The notes beneath the pieces were generated by a model. That model ran no database searches and was not told where the DNA came from. It saw only the letters and a program-made list of their open reading frames with translations. From Pseudoalteromonas luteoviolacea NCIMB 1942 (GTDB lineage: Bacteria > Pseudomonadota > Gammaproteobacteria > Enterobacterales > Alteromonadaceae), in assembly GCF_001625595.1 (NCBI RefSeq), contig NZ_AUXT01000172.1:1-56248 (forward strand): a stretch of DNA of 56,248 bases, read 5' to 3'. Below, one piece after another: positions 9,655 through 18,514 of the stretch. Positions within the stretch are counted from its first letter, which is position 1. Each line of letters begins with the position of its first letter. The position numbers were made by a program, and so were the translations under genes.

Positions 9655-9862
9655 TTTTATCCTTTTTTGGATTTTTTAACGCTATAACAATGCGCGTAAA
9701 GACGAAGAGAGGCAAGCTTTTGCGTTAAAGTACAGTGGCAATCAGCCAACAAAAGTGAATTAACATTGAGTGGCTGTTCTAAGACCTTGTGTAAATGAAA
9801 TAGTTGATGACAACCAATGTGCTGTTATTTGAATTAACTAAAAAAATAAATATTTTTAAGGC

Positions 9863-9894
9863 ATAAAAAAACGCTTGCGATGCAAGCGTTTTTA
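9863..9894 (-). terminator. Rho-independent terminator of the SapC-family gene
   Basis: Perfect stem AACGCTTGC / GCAAGCGTT with loop GAT (9870-9890). On the minus strand it is followed by seven T. It is about 40 nt past the SapC stop. Confidence 0.9.
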
Positions 9895-9929
9895 TCTGTT
9901 CGTCATGCCCACACAGTGAACAGACTATA

Positions 9930-10637
9930 TTAAGCTTCTGGAAACTGAGCTTTAAGGCGAGCTAGACGCGCTACTTGATGAGTTGAAGTCAAGAATGCGA
10001 AAATAGGCGCTAAATAACCGCGCTTACGTAGCTCTAAATACTCTTCATCACTTAGCTCGTTTAGTTTACGCTCGTCTACTAAGTAAATACCGTTGATGTC
10101 TTTTTTCTCACCAGCAATATCAACCGTTAGCGTCTGTTGTACTAGTAGCTCTTTATCAGCAAGGAACTGAGTGAATACTTCCGTTACACGTGCAAACTCA
10201 ACATAGTTTACAAGCGCTTCTTTACGAGCCTGAAGGTACTCAGTTTCTTTGCCATCTGCAAATAACGCGTTACCTTCTTCACCAACTAATGGGCTAGCTT
10301 CGTCGATAACAATACCGAACTGATCTTCCTCAGGGTGCTTAACTAAACCGAAAGGGTAACGAGCAGCTGCTAAAGGAGCAAAGCCTGCCTGCCATTTGCC
10401 GTCTTTAACATATAGGTTCTCACCTGGCTCTAAACCGAATAAAGCAACCGCTTGAAATTGACCAGTTTCAGTATTCTTAACAAACGCCATAGGGAACTCT
10501 GTCGCAACACGAGCAAACTCATGTGCAACAACTGGGATTAGGTGCTGAGATTTAAGAAATTCAACATTGATGCCGTTTTTAACTTTAATATTGGCATGCT
10601 TCTCGTTGTGTAAAGGCTGCACTTGCTGCTCCGCCAT
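9930..10637 (-). CDS. SapC-family protein
   Basis: The ATG at 10637 has GGAG 7 nt upstream and gives 235 residues starting MAEQQVQPLHNEK; the open frame extends 66 nt further without a better start. The central pattern FPMAFVKN, FGLEPGENLYV, YPFGLV and the C-terminal DINGIYLVDERKLNELSDEEYLELRKRGYLAPIFA region match the SapC family (named after the S-layer gene region of Campylobacter). The molecular function is unknown. The family is repeatedly found beside TonB receptors and tryptophan-halogenase-like genes in marine gammaproteobacteria, as here. It is divergent from the first halogenase-like gene, with a LacI-type operator in the shared promoter region. Confidence 0.8.
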   Translation of the reverse strand: MAEQQVQPLHNEKHANIKVKNGINVEFLKSQHLIPVVAHEFARVATEFPMAFVKNTETGQFQAVALFGLEPGENLYVKDGKWQAGFAPLAAARYPFGLVKHPEEDQFGIVIDEASPLVGEEGNALFADGKETEYLQARKEALVNYVEFARVTEVFTQFLADKELLVQQTLTVDIAGEKKDINGIYLVDERKLNELSDEEYLELRKRGYLAPIFAFLTSTHQVARLARLKAQFPEA

Positions 10638-10835
10638 AATACTACTCCATTCAAATTCGTAATTATTACTTTTAGTGGCTCTAAGGCTAATGGTTTTGAA
10701 CACAAATTGGAAGTGAATTTATGAACTTCTCATTTATTTCACAAATGGTCAAAAAGCTTCCGTAGAGTTTTTAGTCAACCGGTTGCTCTCTTCCTGCTCT
10801 ATGTCAACAGCTTAAAGCATGTAGCACGAATTAAA

Positions 10836-10849
10836 TGACATCGCTGTCT
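10836..10849. promoter_or_regulatory. LacI-type operator variant before the halogenase-like gene
   Basis: TGACATCGCTGTCT differs at two positions from the TGACAACGCTGTCA palindrome found before the TonB receptor and pgi. It overlaps an upstream in-frame ATG (10835), which argues that translation really begins at 10895. It lies in the divergent region shared with the SapC gene and could control both. Confidence 0.7.
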
Positions 10850-10856
10850 ATACCTG

Positions 10857-10871
10857 TATACTTTGTTACAA
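10857..10871. promoter_or_regulatory. 15-nt promoter element shared with the TonB receptor
   Basis: TATACTTTGTTACAA here is identical to 18316-18330 in the TonB receptor upstream region. It contains a TTTGTTACAA near-palindrome and sits 8 nt after the LacI-type operator and 23 nt before the ATG. It could be a promoter core or a second regulator's site. Confidence 0.5.
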
Positions 10872-10894
10872 GTTTGATAACTGGAGTAACTCTC

Positions 10895-12412
10895 ATGTCT
10901 GAGCAATCGATAAAAAGTATAACTATTGTAGGCGGTGGCTCGTCTGGCTGGATGACCGCTGCATATCTAAACCAGTTGTACAATAGCAAATCACACAAAA
11001 TCGACATTACTCTAATTGAAAGCAAAGATATTGGTATTCTAGGAGTTGGCGAAGCAACCGTACACTCAATTCGATACTTCTTTGCTGCTATGGGTATTAA
11101 CGAACAAGAGCTAATGCGAGAAACCCAAGCAACCTACAAATCAGGCATCATGTTCAAAAACTGGATGAAACCTTCTGAGTCAGGTGAAACTCATGAGTAC
11201 TTCCACCCGTTTGAACAACAACAGCTAGGGTCAAATATTGATATAGCCACAGCTTGGCTTCTTAGTGACCGAAATAAGCAAGAGCGATATGATGAAGGCG
11301 TATGTTTAAGCTCCCACACAATCAAACACGCCCTATCCCCTAAGTTACCCAACTCAACTGGCTACAAAGCGCCCACACCTTACGGGTATCATTTAGATGC
11401 CACTCAAATGGCGCGCTTTTTAAAGGCTAAATGCACCTCTGCGGGCGTAAGACACGTTGAAGCCACCGTAACCGATATTTCCGTAGTAGATGGTAATATT
11501 GATACGGTACATACCGAAAAGGGAAACTTTTCTGCAGATGTTTTTATTGATTGTACTGGGTTTAAAGGGTTATTAATCAATAAAGTTAGTTCGGACAACT
11601 GGGAAAGCTTCGAGGAAGCATTACCTTGTAATAAAGCAGTCGCAATTCAGAGAAAGTTACCTGCGAATAAAACACCAACCCCTTACACAGTTGCAACCGC
11701 TTTAAGTAATGGTTGGGTATGGCAGATTGATCTAGCAAATCGCCAAGGCACTGGCTATGTTTATGATGGAAACCGACTCACTAAAAAAGAGGCTGAAGAA
11801 GAGCTTAAATCCTTCCTCGGCGAAGAAAGTGAGATTATCAAAACAACACACATCGATATGCAAATTGGCAGACGAAAAGAGTTTTGGGTTGGTAATTGTA
11901 TTTGTATTGGTCTTTCAGGTGGTTTTATTGAACCCTTAGAGTCAACTGGCTTGCACCTAATTAACCTTGGGGCACGTTTACTTTCTACACACCTTACTGG
12001 AACACAGGTACCTCTATCAGTTAAAGACTCATATAACCGATTAATGAGGCATGCTTATGATGATTTAAAACAGTTTATTGTATTGCACTACTGTTTGACT
12101 GACAGAGACGACAGCGAGTTCTGGGTACAAGCAAGAAAGTCTGTAGAGCATTGTCCAGAGCTAACAGAAAAGTTAGCGCTGTGGCGTAATAAGCCGTGCG
12201 AATTTGCAGATATAGGCAGCGCGGGAACGTCTTGTTTTACTGATGAAAACTATAGATATATTCTCTATGGCATGGGCTATGCCCCCAAGCTCAATATTGA
12301 ATATGATTATTCGGAGCATGAAGCTGTTTTTGAGGAGCTGCAAAACAGGGTTAACCGACTAATCAGTTCAGTTATGACCCATGAAGAAGCACTGCAGAGG
12401 ATTAATAGCTAA
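10895..12412 (+). CDS. Flavin-dependent (tryptophan) halogenase-like protein 1
   Basis: The ATG at 10895, with GGAG 8 nt upstream, gives 505 residues. FAD-binding GGGSSGW is at 13-19. The two residues that define active halogenases of the PrnA type are present: Lys82 in ATYKSGIMFKNW (PrnA Lys79) and Glu346 in GFIEPLESTG. The family tunnel motif WxWxIP reads WVWQID at 274-279, so the final Pro is Asp. A free-standing halogenation substrate is not evident; relatives next to TonB receptors include indole brominases of unknown natural role. It is preceded by a LacI-type operator and is convergent with the sulfotransferase gene (17-nt gap). Separate flavin reductase supply is expected but none is encoded nearby. 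Confidence 0.85.
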   Translation: MSEQSIKSITIVGGGSSGWMTAAYLNQLYNSKSHKIDITLIESKDIGILGVGEATVHSIRYFFAAMGINEQELMRETQATYKSGIMFKNWMKPSESGETHEYFHPFEQQQLGSNIDIATAWLLSDRNKQERYDEGVCLSSHTIKHALSPKLPNSTGYKAPTPYGYHLDATQMARFLKAKCTSAGVRHVEATVTDISVVDGNIDTVHTEKGNFSADVFIDCTGFKGLLINKVSSDNWESFEEALPCNKAVAIQRKLPANKTPTPYTVATALSNGWVWQIDLANRQGTGYVYDGNRLTKKEAEEELKSFLGEESEIIKTTHIDMQIGRRKEFWVGNCICIGLSGGFIEPLESTGLHLINLGARLLSTHLTGTQVPLSVKDSYNRLMRHAYDDLKQFIVLHYCLTDRDDSEFWVQARKSVEHCPELTEKLALWRNKPCEFADIGSAGTSCFTDENYRYILYGMGYAPKLNIEYDYSEHEAVFEELQNRVNRLISSVMTHEEALQRINS

Positions 12413-12414
12413 CA

Positions 12415-12446
12415 AACAGGGTAGCGCAATTATGCGTTACCCTGTT
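12415..12446. terminator. Convergent hairpin between halogenase 1 and the sulfotransferase
   Basis: A long stem pairs AACAGGGTAGCGCA with TGCGTTACCCTGTT (one G-T wobble) around a 4-nt loop. It covers the stop codon of the minus-strand sulfotransferase. On the plus strand it is followed by CCAGTTTTTG. It probably works in both directions. Confidence 0.8.
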
Positions 12447-13872
12447 CCAGTTTTTGTTGGTAAAGTGACAAGTGCGCTTCATATTTACGCCACTTTTGAA
12501 CTGACGATGTGTATATTGGCTGTCTCACCTGCTGATTACTTACAGTATGAACAACTTTACTGCTCTCATAAAAATGTTCACAATTTTGTTGATAATTCAG
12601 CCCTAAATACATCAACACTTCGCTTATGACTTTTTTAGGGTTAGCAATAAGCTCTTCATACTCCAACGTAAAAATTGCGCCTTTTGATGTATTTTCAAAA
12701 AAAGACATTAATTTGTCATACTCTAAATAATAGTCTGTTAAATCATCTAGATTATTGGCAAAGCCATTACCTAATCCAAAGTTTTGCTCATAACAACTCC
12801 ATATGGTATCCATCGGCGAACGCCTACAATGGATGACTTTTGCGTTAGGGAAAACCTGCTGTATCAGTCCAACAGCCTTAAAATTTTGCGGCATTTTATC
12901 CGTAAAATAAGTAGCAGATTGCAAGAACTCTGTATTCTCTAGATAACGGTCAGCTATTTTATTTAATGCATCGGTATTGATTTTACCTAACCAGTGAGGA
13001 AACGCTGTTCGCGGCACATGTTGTGCTGCGACTTCAGCGCTGCAACGAGCAAACTCAAAAAGCTCGTCTCCTGCAATAACTTCACTATGTGCAGCCAGTA
13101 TTTGCTCAATCAATGTCGTCCCACTGCGGGGCATCCCAATAATAAATATTGGCTTTGCAGATGAGTTATCACTTTTCTCTAATTCTGAGTGTGAGAACTT
13201 TTCTTTAATTTCGCGCAGAGCTTCTAATTCAACTGCGCCATTATAAGGCACTATCTTGCGCTGTAACTCATTTGCTGCATTTAGCCAGTGAACATACTCT
13301 TCTGGGCTGCTTACAAGCTGCTTTGCAATTGCAAAAGCGTAAAACGCTTTGTCTTTATTCTTTTCTGCATTGAAGTAACGCTCTTTCAGACTGTTAGTGA
13401 GTAAAAGGTCACTACCCTGCTGTTCTCGCACTAGATTATATGTAGCCTCTGAAAAATCAGGTTTCATCGCTAAAGCACTGTTAAAACAAATAGAGGCTTG
13501 CTCTAAGTCCCCTATTTCTCGGTATAAAATACCAAGCTGATTGTGGATCGAAGATTTATCAGAATGATATGCCAACGCACGGCGCAGCAAATTAATTGCA
13601 TTTGCGTGTTGTTTAAGTGAGCGATAGCTGTGAGCCAAAAACTTATACCCGGGTTCAAAAGAGGGGTATTTCTGCATAACCTTAGCCATTACATCTACAA
13701 AATAGCTATAGCGCCCGGTTTGATAAAGCCACATCAATCCCTTTTGTAATGTTTCTATTGATGCTCCTTGAACCAATAACCCCTCTATCTGTTTAGCTAC
13801 ATTTGAGCTATCCTCGTTTATAAGTGCAGATTTTAATGCCTCATAACCAGCTTTACTTTGTGATTTTTCCAT
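12430..13872 (-). CDS. TPR-sulfotransferase family protein
   Basis: The 480-residue protein has TPR-like helical repeats over roughly residues 45-150 (for example GYKFLAHSYRSLKQHANAINLLRRAL and HNQLGILYREIGDLEQASICFNSAL). A sulfotransferase domain starts at about 241. The 5'-phosphosulfate loop IIGMPRSGTTLIEQIL and the downstream VIHCRRSPMDTIWSC segment (3'-phosphate binding) are intact, so it should transfer sulfate from PAPS to an unknown acceptor. It starts 9 nt after the stop of halogenase 2 and is probably in the TonB receptor-halogenase 2-sulfotransferase transcript. The link with TonB uptake suggests sulfation of a carbohydrate or peptide, but this is inference. Confidence 0.85.
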   Translation of the reverse strand: MEKSQSKAGYEALKSALINEDSSNVAKQIEGLLVQGASIETLQKGLMWLYQTGRYSYFVDVMAKVMQKYPSFEPGYKFLAHSYRSLKQHANAINLLRRALAYHSDKSSIHNQLGILYREIGDLEQASICFNSALAMKPDFSEATYNLVREQQGSDLLLTNSLKERYFNAEKNKDKAFYAFAIAKQLVSSPEEYVHWLNAANELQRKIVPYNGAVELEALREIKEKFSHSELEKSDNSSAKPIFIIGMPRSGTTLIEQILAAHSEVIAGDELFEFARCSAEVAAQHVPRTAFPHWLGKINTDALNKIADRYLENTEFLQSATYFTDKMPQNFKAVGLIQQVFPNAKVIHCRRSPMDTIWSCYEQNFGLGNGFANNLDDLTDYYLEYDKLMSFFENTSKGAIFTLEYEELIANPKKVISEVLMYLGLNYQQNCEHFYESSKVVHTVSNQQVRQPIYTSSVQKWRKYEAHLSLYQQKLEQGNA

Positions 13873-13881
13873 TTTTTTGGC

Positions 13882-15426
13882 CTAAACCTTGCTCAAACCA
13901 AACTGGTTAATTTTTTCCAACAGAGCCCTATTTGGCTCTAATTGTTTATCTAGGCTCTGAGCATACCTTGAGATTTCTGCCACTTCTTTTCTTGCCAATT
14001 CTTTTTGTTGGTATATGCATGATAATGCAGAAATGTCAGTGTCAAATTCCATTCCATACAAAACATACAAATAGTTTTCGAGGTTAAATACTTCTAAAGT
14101 AGAACTAAAGTCATATGCTTTTGGTATTTGATATCGCCACAGAGTTAGTTTCTCTTGTAGAGATTCGGGAATAGAACTAGTGGAGCGATTATCCAACCAA
14201 AATTGTGAATCGCTTCTTTTCGATATACAATAATGAAGCTTGATAAAGTCTATAACCTTATCCCACATATGGCATACTCTTCGGTTGAATGCTTTTGCAT
14301 TGGCTTCCATCGCTTTATGTTCAAACGTAAACTGCTCTGCTAGCATTCTAGCAGTAATATCGAACACTAAAAGGCCCGTGGCCTCTAATGGCTCTACAAA
14401 CCCTTGCGCAAGGCCCATCGCTACGCAATTTTTTGTCCATGCTTCTTGTCGATACCCAATTCTCATTGAGATCTTTCTCGCATCGACTTGCTCAGCAGGC
14501 ATTTTCAAATATTTAGATAGATCCAGCAAAGCTTGTTCGTCAGAAGTGTGACTACTGGAGTAAACATGACCAATTCCGCGCCTTGAGGTTAAACCAATGT
14601 CCCAAATCCAGCCATTTTTTTGTGCGGTTGACACTGTATAGCTGGGAATAGAATCATTTTCCTTATCATAGGGGACCTGAATTGCCAGTGCCCTATCCAC
14701 AAACAAAGTATCTTTCTTATCCACAAAAGGGACATTTAAAACATCACTGCTAAGCTTTGCACTAAACCCTGTGCAATCTAGAAAGAAGTCCCCCTCAATT
14801 TCACCAGCTTCAAGCGTTTCAATAGAAGTAATTTCGCCGTTAACTCCTAGATTTGCATGCTTCATTGTTGCCGAAATATAATTAACACCCAACACTTCGG
14901 TAGCGTGCTTCTGGAGCATACTCGAAAATTTACCAGCATCTAAATGGTAAGCGTAATTTGAGACCCCTTGAAACTCTGTGTGAGTAATCGATTTAGGCGC
15001 TAAGCTAGCGTTGCATACGTGGCTTTGGAAACCGACTAACTCTGAATAACTACCAAAATCTTCAAATGCACCAAGTAAGTAATATGCACTGAGATCAAAT
15101 TTCTCTAAAAATGGATAATCAAAAGGATGATAGTATGCATGTTGCCTAACTTCAGGGTTGTTTAGCCAATTTACAAACTTAATTCCTTGTTTAAAGGTAA
15201 CATCACACTCTCTGATAAACTGGGTTTCACTAATACCAAAATATTGCAGTGTACTCCTCATCATGGGAACAGTCCCTTCACCAACTCCTATCGTTGGAAT
15301 ATCAGGAGACTCGATAAGTGTGATTTCCACCTGTGAAGTATTGTAAGGTTTTAACTTTTTGGCTAAATGGTTGGCAGCAAGCCATCCAGCTGTCCCCCCA
15401 CCTACTATTACGATTTTCTTTATCAC
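13882..15426 (-). CDS. Flavin-dependent (tryptophan) halogenase-like protein 2
   Basis: The 514-residue protein has FAD loop GGGTAGW at 9-15, catalytic Lys79 in VTFKQGIKFVNW (same number as in PrnA) and Glu345 in GFVEPLEATG. The WxWxIP motif reads WIWDIG at 273-278, with Gly instead of Pro. It is a divergent paralogue of halogenase 1 about 1.5 kb away. The gene is 88 nt downstream of the TonB receptor, behind that gene's terminator-like hairpin, and 9 nt upstream of the sulfotransferase, so partial read-through may set its level. Known relatives accept indole-type substrates in vitro; the natural substrate is unknown. Confidence 0.85.
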   Translation of the reverse strand: MIKKIVIVGGGTAGWLAANHLAKKLKPYNTSQVEITLIESPDIPTIGVGEGTVPMMRSTLQYFGISETQFIRECDVTFKQGIKFVNWLNNPEVRQHAYYHPFDYPFLEKFDLSAYYLLGAFEDFGSYSELVGFQSHVCNASLAPKSITHTEFQGVSNYAYHLDAGKFSSMLQKHATEVLGVNYISATMKHANLGVNGEITSIETLEAGEIEGDFFLDCTGFSAKLSSDVLNVPFVDKKDTLFVDRALAIQVPYDKENDSIPSYTVSTAQKNGWIWDIGLTSRRGIGHVYSSSHTSDEQALLDLSKYLKMPAEQVDARKISMRIGYRQEAWTKNCVAMGLAQGFVEPLEATGLLVFDITARMLAEQFTFEHKAMEANAKAFNRRVCHMWDKVIDFIKLHYCISKRSDSQFWLDNRSTSSIPESLQEKLTLWRYQIPKAYDFSSTLEVFNLENYLYVLYGMEFDTDISALSCIYQQKELARKEVAEISRYAQSLDKQLEPNRALLEKINQFGLSKV

Positions 15427-15465
15427 AGCTTCTCCAGAAAATTGTATTTCGTTTTACTCAGAAAC

Positions 15466-15493
15466 TAAAAAAGGGAGGTAACCTCCCTTTTTT
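15466..15493 (-). terminator. Terminator or attenuator after the TonB receptor
   Basis: Perfect palindromic hairpin AAGGGAGGTAACCTCCCTT flanked by A and T runs, 22 nt past the receptor stop. It separates the receptor from halogenase 2 and would lower expression of the downstream genes. Confidence 0.85.
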
Positions 15494-15514
15494 CTTAGAC
15501 CACTCTAATAAAAA

Positions 15515-18124
15515 TTAGAAGCGGAAGCTAGCACCTACTGAGATCAAACGAGGCATTTCATACGCGTATACTGGGAAGCCGCGTGTAAAGCCTGTGTTTT
15601 CTGAGTAGAAGTTGTTATTACCTTCTTGAATTGCATCTTCTTCAAGTAGGTTTACAACTGAAAGTCTTAGGTCGATATTTTCAGTAACATGCCAAGTCGC
15701 ACTTAGGTCAAGTGTACCGTAGTCATCATGAAGTCGGTTACCATATGCACCCACATCACGGATCATGTACTCTGAACGCCAGTTGTAAGAAGCACGAACT
15801 TCAAACATCTCGTTCTCATAGTAACCTGTTATGTTGTACGTGTGACGAGAGCTGTCAGCAAGTACTGGGTTTTGGTCAGGAAACAACATCTTGTCAGATA
15901 CTGAAGTGTCTGTGTAAGTATAGTTATAAACCGTACCGAAACCGTTACCAAAGTCTTGCTGGTACTGGAATTCAATACCTTCAACATTTGCAGAACCTTG
16001 GCTTCGCTTCTCTTCAACAGTCCATCCGAACGCTTGTTCTTCCGCGTTTAGAGAGTAATCAATTTCAGCAGCTGTTGCTTGACGTTGAGATACTGACATG
16101 AAGTTTTTAACATCCTTCATGAAGAAACCAACAGAAACTAGAGAGCTTTCGTTGAAGTAGTATTCAACACCTAAGTCAAAGTTATTAGCAATAAATGGCT
16201 TAAGACCTACGTTACCAACAATCCAGTTTTGGTTGTTTGGTACGTTATCATTTGCACCCGTTACATTAGGGTTAACGTACATATCAACGTACTGAGGACG
16301 AGATAGTGTGCGAGAAGCTGCAACACGTAGAATTACGTCTTCAGTTAAGTCAAATGCCACGTTAGCACTTGGTAAGAACTCAGAGTAATCAGCATCAGAC
16401 TTTTCACGCGCACCGTCTAGGTAGTAATGAGATGTTGCATCTGTAGAAACGTAACGAATACCAAAGTTACCGCGAGATGAGTCAGTTGAGAAGTTAGCCA
16501 TTACATAAAGTGCTAGGTTATCTTCTTCAATGTGGCTGTATGCACCAAGATCTTCAGTTTCGCCAGTAACTGCAGCTTTAGCCGCATTCATGAAAGTAGC
16601 ACTGTCGAACTTCGTCATTTGGTAATCACCAAAGCCGATGTCGATCTTCTCACCTGTTAGCGCAGACGTATCAAAGTAAGGGTCGAATGAATCTGGTGTA
16701 ATAAACTCATAACGACGGCTTGTTGTTTCGTGCGTAGAGTAACGTAAACCAGTCTTAAGAGACGTGATAGGCCCAAAGTCAACTTCAAACTTTGCATCTG
16801 CTTGGAAGTATTGCTCTTCATCTGTCTTAGGCGTTCTGTTCATACGAGAACAGTGTGATGCATCTGTTTGACAGCTCGCAATTGCTACGTGTGAAGGAAC
16901 GTAGTCTGCAATCGAAGCGCCACCAATACCATTAGGAAGATTCCAAGTTTGGTTACCGTTTGAGAAATCGTAAGTACCATCTACAATTGGAGTTCCTGAC
17001 TCAGGTACTCTGCCATTTGCATCAAATACTTCAATTTCAAAGTCAGTACCACCAGTTGATGAAGTATCACCAGCTTGGAAACTTAATTCGTAGCCGTCGC
17101 CTTTGTATTCTACTTTTAAGTCGTAAACCTCTGAGCTCATTGTCGCTTCACGAGGACGAGCCTGCCAGAAGCCAACGTTTAGAGGACCATGAACAGGCGT
17201 ACCTTCGATGAATGCTTCAGATTCTCCACCACCCCAAGTCGTATCTGCTTGAGTTAAGAAAAGAGCATAGTTTACGTTGTTTGCTTCCATTTCCATATCC
17301 ATCGCATTGAATGTAATATCCCATTCATCCGAAGGTGCAAATTGGAAAGTAGCAGCATATGCATTACGCTTACGTTCTTGCTCGAAAGCTACAGGGCCTG
17401 CGCCCCATTGCCAGAATGCTTCATTACCTTGACGTTGCAATTCACGCTCTTGAGAAACAGCAGCGATTAAAACACCAAAGGTTTCATCATCATTTTTCCA
17501 ACTTGCTAGACCAGAAAGTTGAGGTGAAGTCGTATCTGAATCACTAGAATGTAGCGCTTCCACTGAGCCGTAAACAGTTAGAGGATCTAAATCAAGTGGC
17601 TTACGTGTATTAACAACAACTGTACCACCTACACCACCTTCTAATAGATCTGCTTGAGAAGATTTATAAACTTCTAAGCCGCCTACCAGCTCTGATGGTA
17701 ATAGAGAATAGTTAAAAGAACGTTTAGCAGGCTCAAACACGAACCAGCCAGTAGATGCTACATTTTGTCCGTTTAGAGTTGTCAAAGTTAGGTCGTTACC
17801 AACACCACGGATTGAAACCGCAGCACCTTCACCCCATTGACGCTGAACTGTTACACCAGGAATACGCTGTAGTGATTCTGCAACGTTTTTATCCGGCATT
17901 TTACCGATGTCTTCAGCTGTTACAGCATCGACTACTGAATCTGAAAAACGTTTTGTATTTAGTGATGCTTCTAAAGAGCGGCGGATACCGCGTACTTCAA
18001 TTACTTCTACGTCTTCTTGAACTTGATTGCCGGTTTCAGCAACTGCTACACCAGATACGCCTGCGGTTAACGCAAGACCAATGTTTGCAGCTAGTAAACT
18101 TTTCTTAAAATTATTAGCTAACAC
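15515..18124 (-). CDS. TonB-dependent outer-membrane receptor
   Basis: The 869-residue protein has a signal peptide (about 1-29), a TonB-box-like segment VEVIEVRG at 39-46, and a plug domain with DAVTAEDIGKMPDKNVAESL, IPGVTVQR and SIRGVG. A long beta-barrel ends in the aromatic SVGASFRF. This is the large Xanthomonas/Caulobacter class of TonB receptors that usually import oligosaccharides or other bulky nutrients. Two identical LacI-type operators lie upstream (55 and 373 nt), and the neighbours are pgl-zwf, pgi and the LacI regulator, so a sugar ligand is likely. No glycoside hydrolase is encoded nearby that would name the sugar. Confidence 0.93.
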   Translation of the reverse strand: MLANNFKKSLLAANIGLALTAGVSGVAVAETGNQVQEDVEVIEVRGIRRSLEASLNTKRFSDSVVDAVTAEDIGKMPDKNVAESLQRIPGVTVQRQWGEGAAVSIRGVGNDLTLTTLNGQNVASTGWFVFEPAKRSFNYSLLPSELVGGLEVYKSSQADLLEGGVGGTVVVNTRKPLDLDPLTVYGSVEALHSSDSDTTSPQLSGLASWKNDDETFGVLIAAVSQERELQRQGNEAFWQWGAGPVAFEQERKRNAYAATFQFAPSDEWDITFNAMDMEMEANNVNYALFLTQADTTWGGGESEAFIEGTPVHGPLNVGFWQARPREATMSSEVYDLKVEYKGDGYELSFQAGDTSSTGGTDFEIEVFDANGRVPESGTPIVDGTYDFSNGNQTWNLPNGIGGASIADYVPSHVAIASCQTDASHCSRMNRTPKTDEEQYFQADAKFEVDFGPITSLKTGLRYSTHETTSRRYEFITPDSFDPYFDTSALTGEKIDIGFGDYQMTKFDSATFMNAAKAAVTGETEDLGAYSHIEEDNLALYVMANFSTDSSRGNFGIRYVSTDATSHYYLDGAREKSDADYSEFLPSANVAFDLTEDVILRVAASRTLSRPQYVDMYVNPNVTGANDNVPNNQNWIVGNVGLKPFIANNFDLGVEYYFNESSLVSVGFFMKDVKNFMSVSQRQATAAEIDYSLNAEEQAFGWTVEEKRSQGSANVEGIEFQYQQDFGNGFGTVYNYTYTDTSVSDKMLFPDQNPVLADSSRHTYNITGYYENEMFEVRASYNWRSEYMIRDVGAYGNRLHDDYGTLDLSATWHVTENIDLRLSVVNLLEEDAIQEGNNNFYSENTGFTRGFPVYAYEMPRLISVGASFRF

Positions 18125-18177
18125 AGGATTCCCCTTGAATCATTTTGTTGGTTTTTAAATCACTTCTGCCCAGTGAT

Positions 18178-18195
18178 GATGACAACGCTGTCATC
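18178..18195. promoter_or_regulatory. LacI-family operator 1 of the TonB receptor
   Basis: Perfect 18-bp palindrome GATGACAACGCTGTCATC apart from the central AC/GC asymmetry, with the central CG step typical of LacI-family sites. It ends 54 nt before the receptor start codon, a position that suits repression. Confidence 0.85.
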
Positions 18196-18315
18196 TAATA
18201 ACAAACCATACACCCAAAATTACATAATCGCTACATGTTTTTTGCCTTAACACTTTAAAATTTTTCATTTCAAATGCTAAAACCTTAAAAAGTAAAGGAT
18301 TATTCTGAATTTGGA

Positions 18316-18330
18316 TATACTTTGTTACAA
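18316..18330. promoter_or_regulatory. 15-nt element shared with the halogenase 1 promoter
   Basis: TATACTTTGTTACAA is identical to 10857-10871. Relative to its own gene it lies in the opposite orientation, which is compatible with the TTTGTTACAAA near-palindrome being a protein-binding site. Confidence 0.5.
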
Positions 18331-18384
18331 ACGAATAGTAATATACCACAGGAAGTGTATAAATCTGTAGTTTCTGAGGTGATT

Positions 18385-18402
18385 GATACAATTTTTTGTA
18401 TC
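18385..18402. repeat. Inverted repeat between the two receptor operators
   Basis: GATACAATTTTTTGTATC is a perfect 7-nt inverted repeat with a 4-nt spacer. It may be an operator for a second regulator. It is unlikely to be a terminator because no gene ends here. Confidence 0.5.
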
Positions 18403-18496
18403 TAATTTAAGAACTGCGTATTTTTAATGCAGCTTTTTGAAGAGTTTACCAAAACAATAGCCTGGGCAGAAGCTGTTCAAGGTGATAAACATTCTC

Positions 18497-18514
18497 AATG
18501 ACAACGCTGTCATT
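18497..18514. promoter_or_regulatory. LacI-family operator 2 of the TonB receptor
   Basis: AATGACAACGCTGTCATT has the same 14-bp core as the operator at 18178-18195, 319 bp further from the gene. Paired sites at this distance would allow looping by a tetrameric repressor. Confidence 0.8.

Noticed and set aside
13882..15426. Tryptophan halogenase as part of the bmp pathway
   Set aside because: It lies more than 30 kb away, is grouped with TonB and sulfotransferase genes, and bmp has its own halogenases.
18191..18391. Small minus-strand open frame of 66 codons
   Set aside because: It overlaps an operator and an inverted repeat, has no ribosome site and its composition follows the AT-rich DNA.
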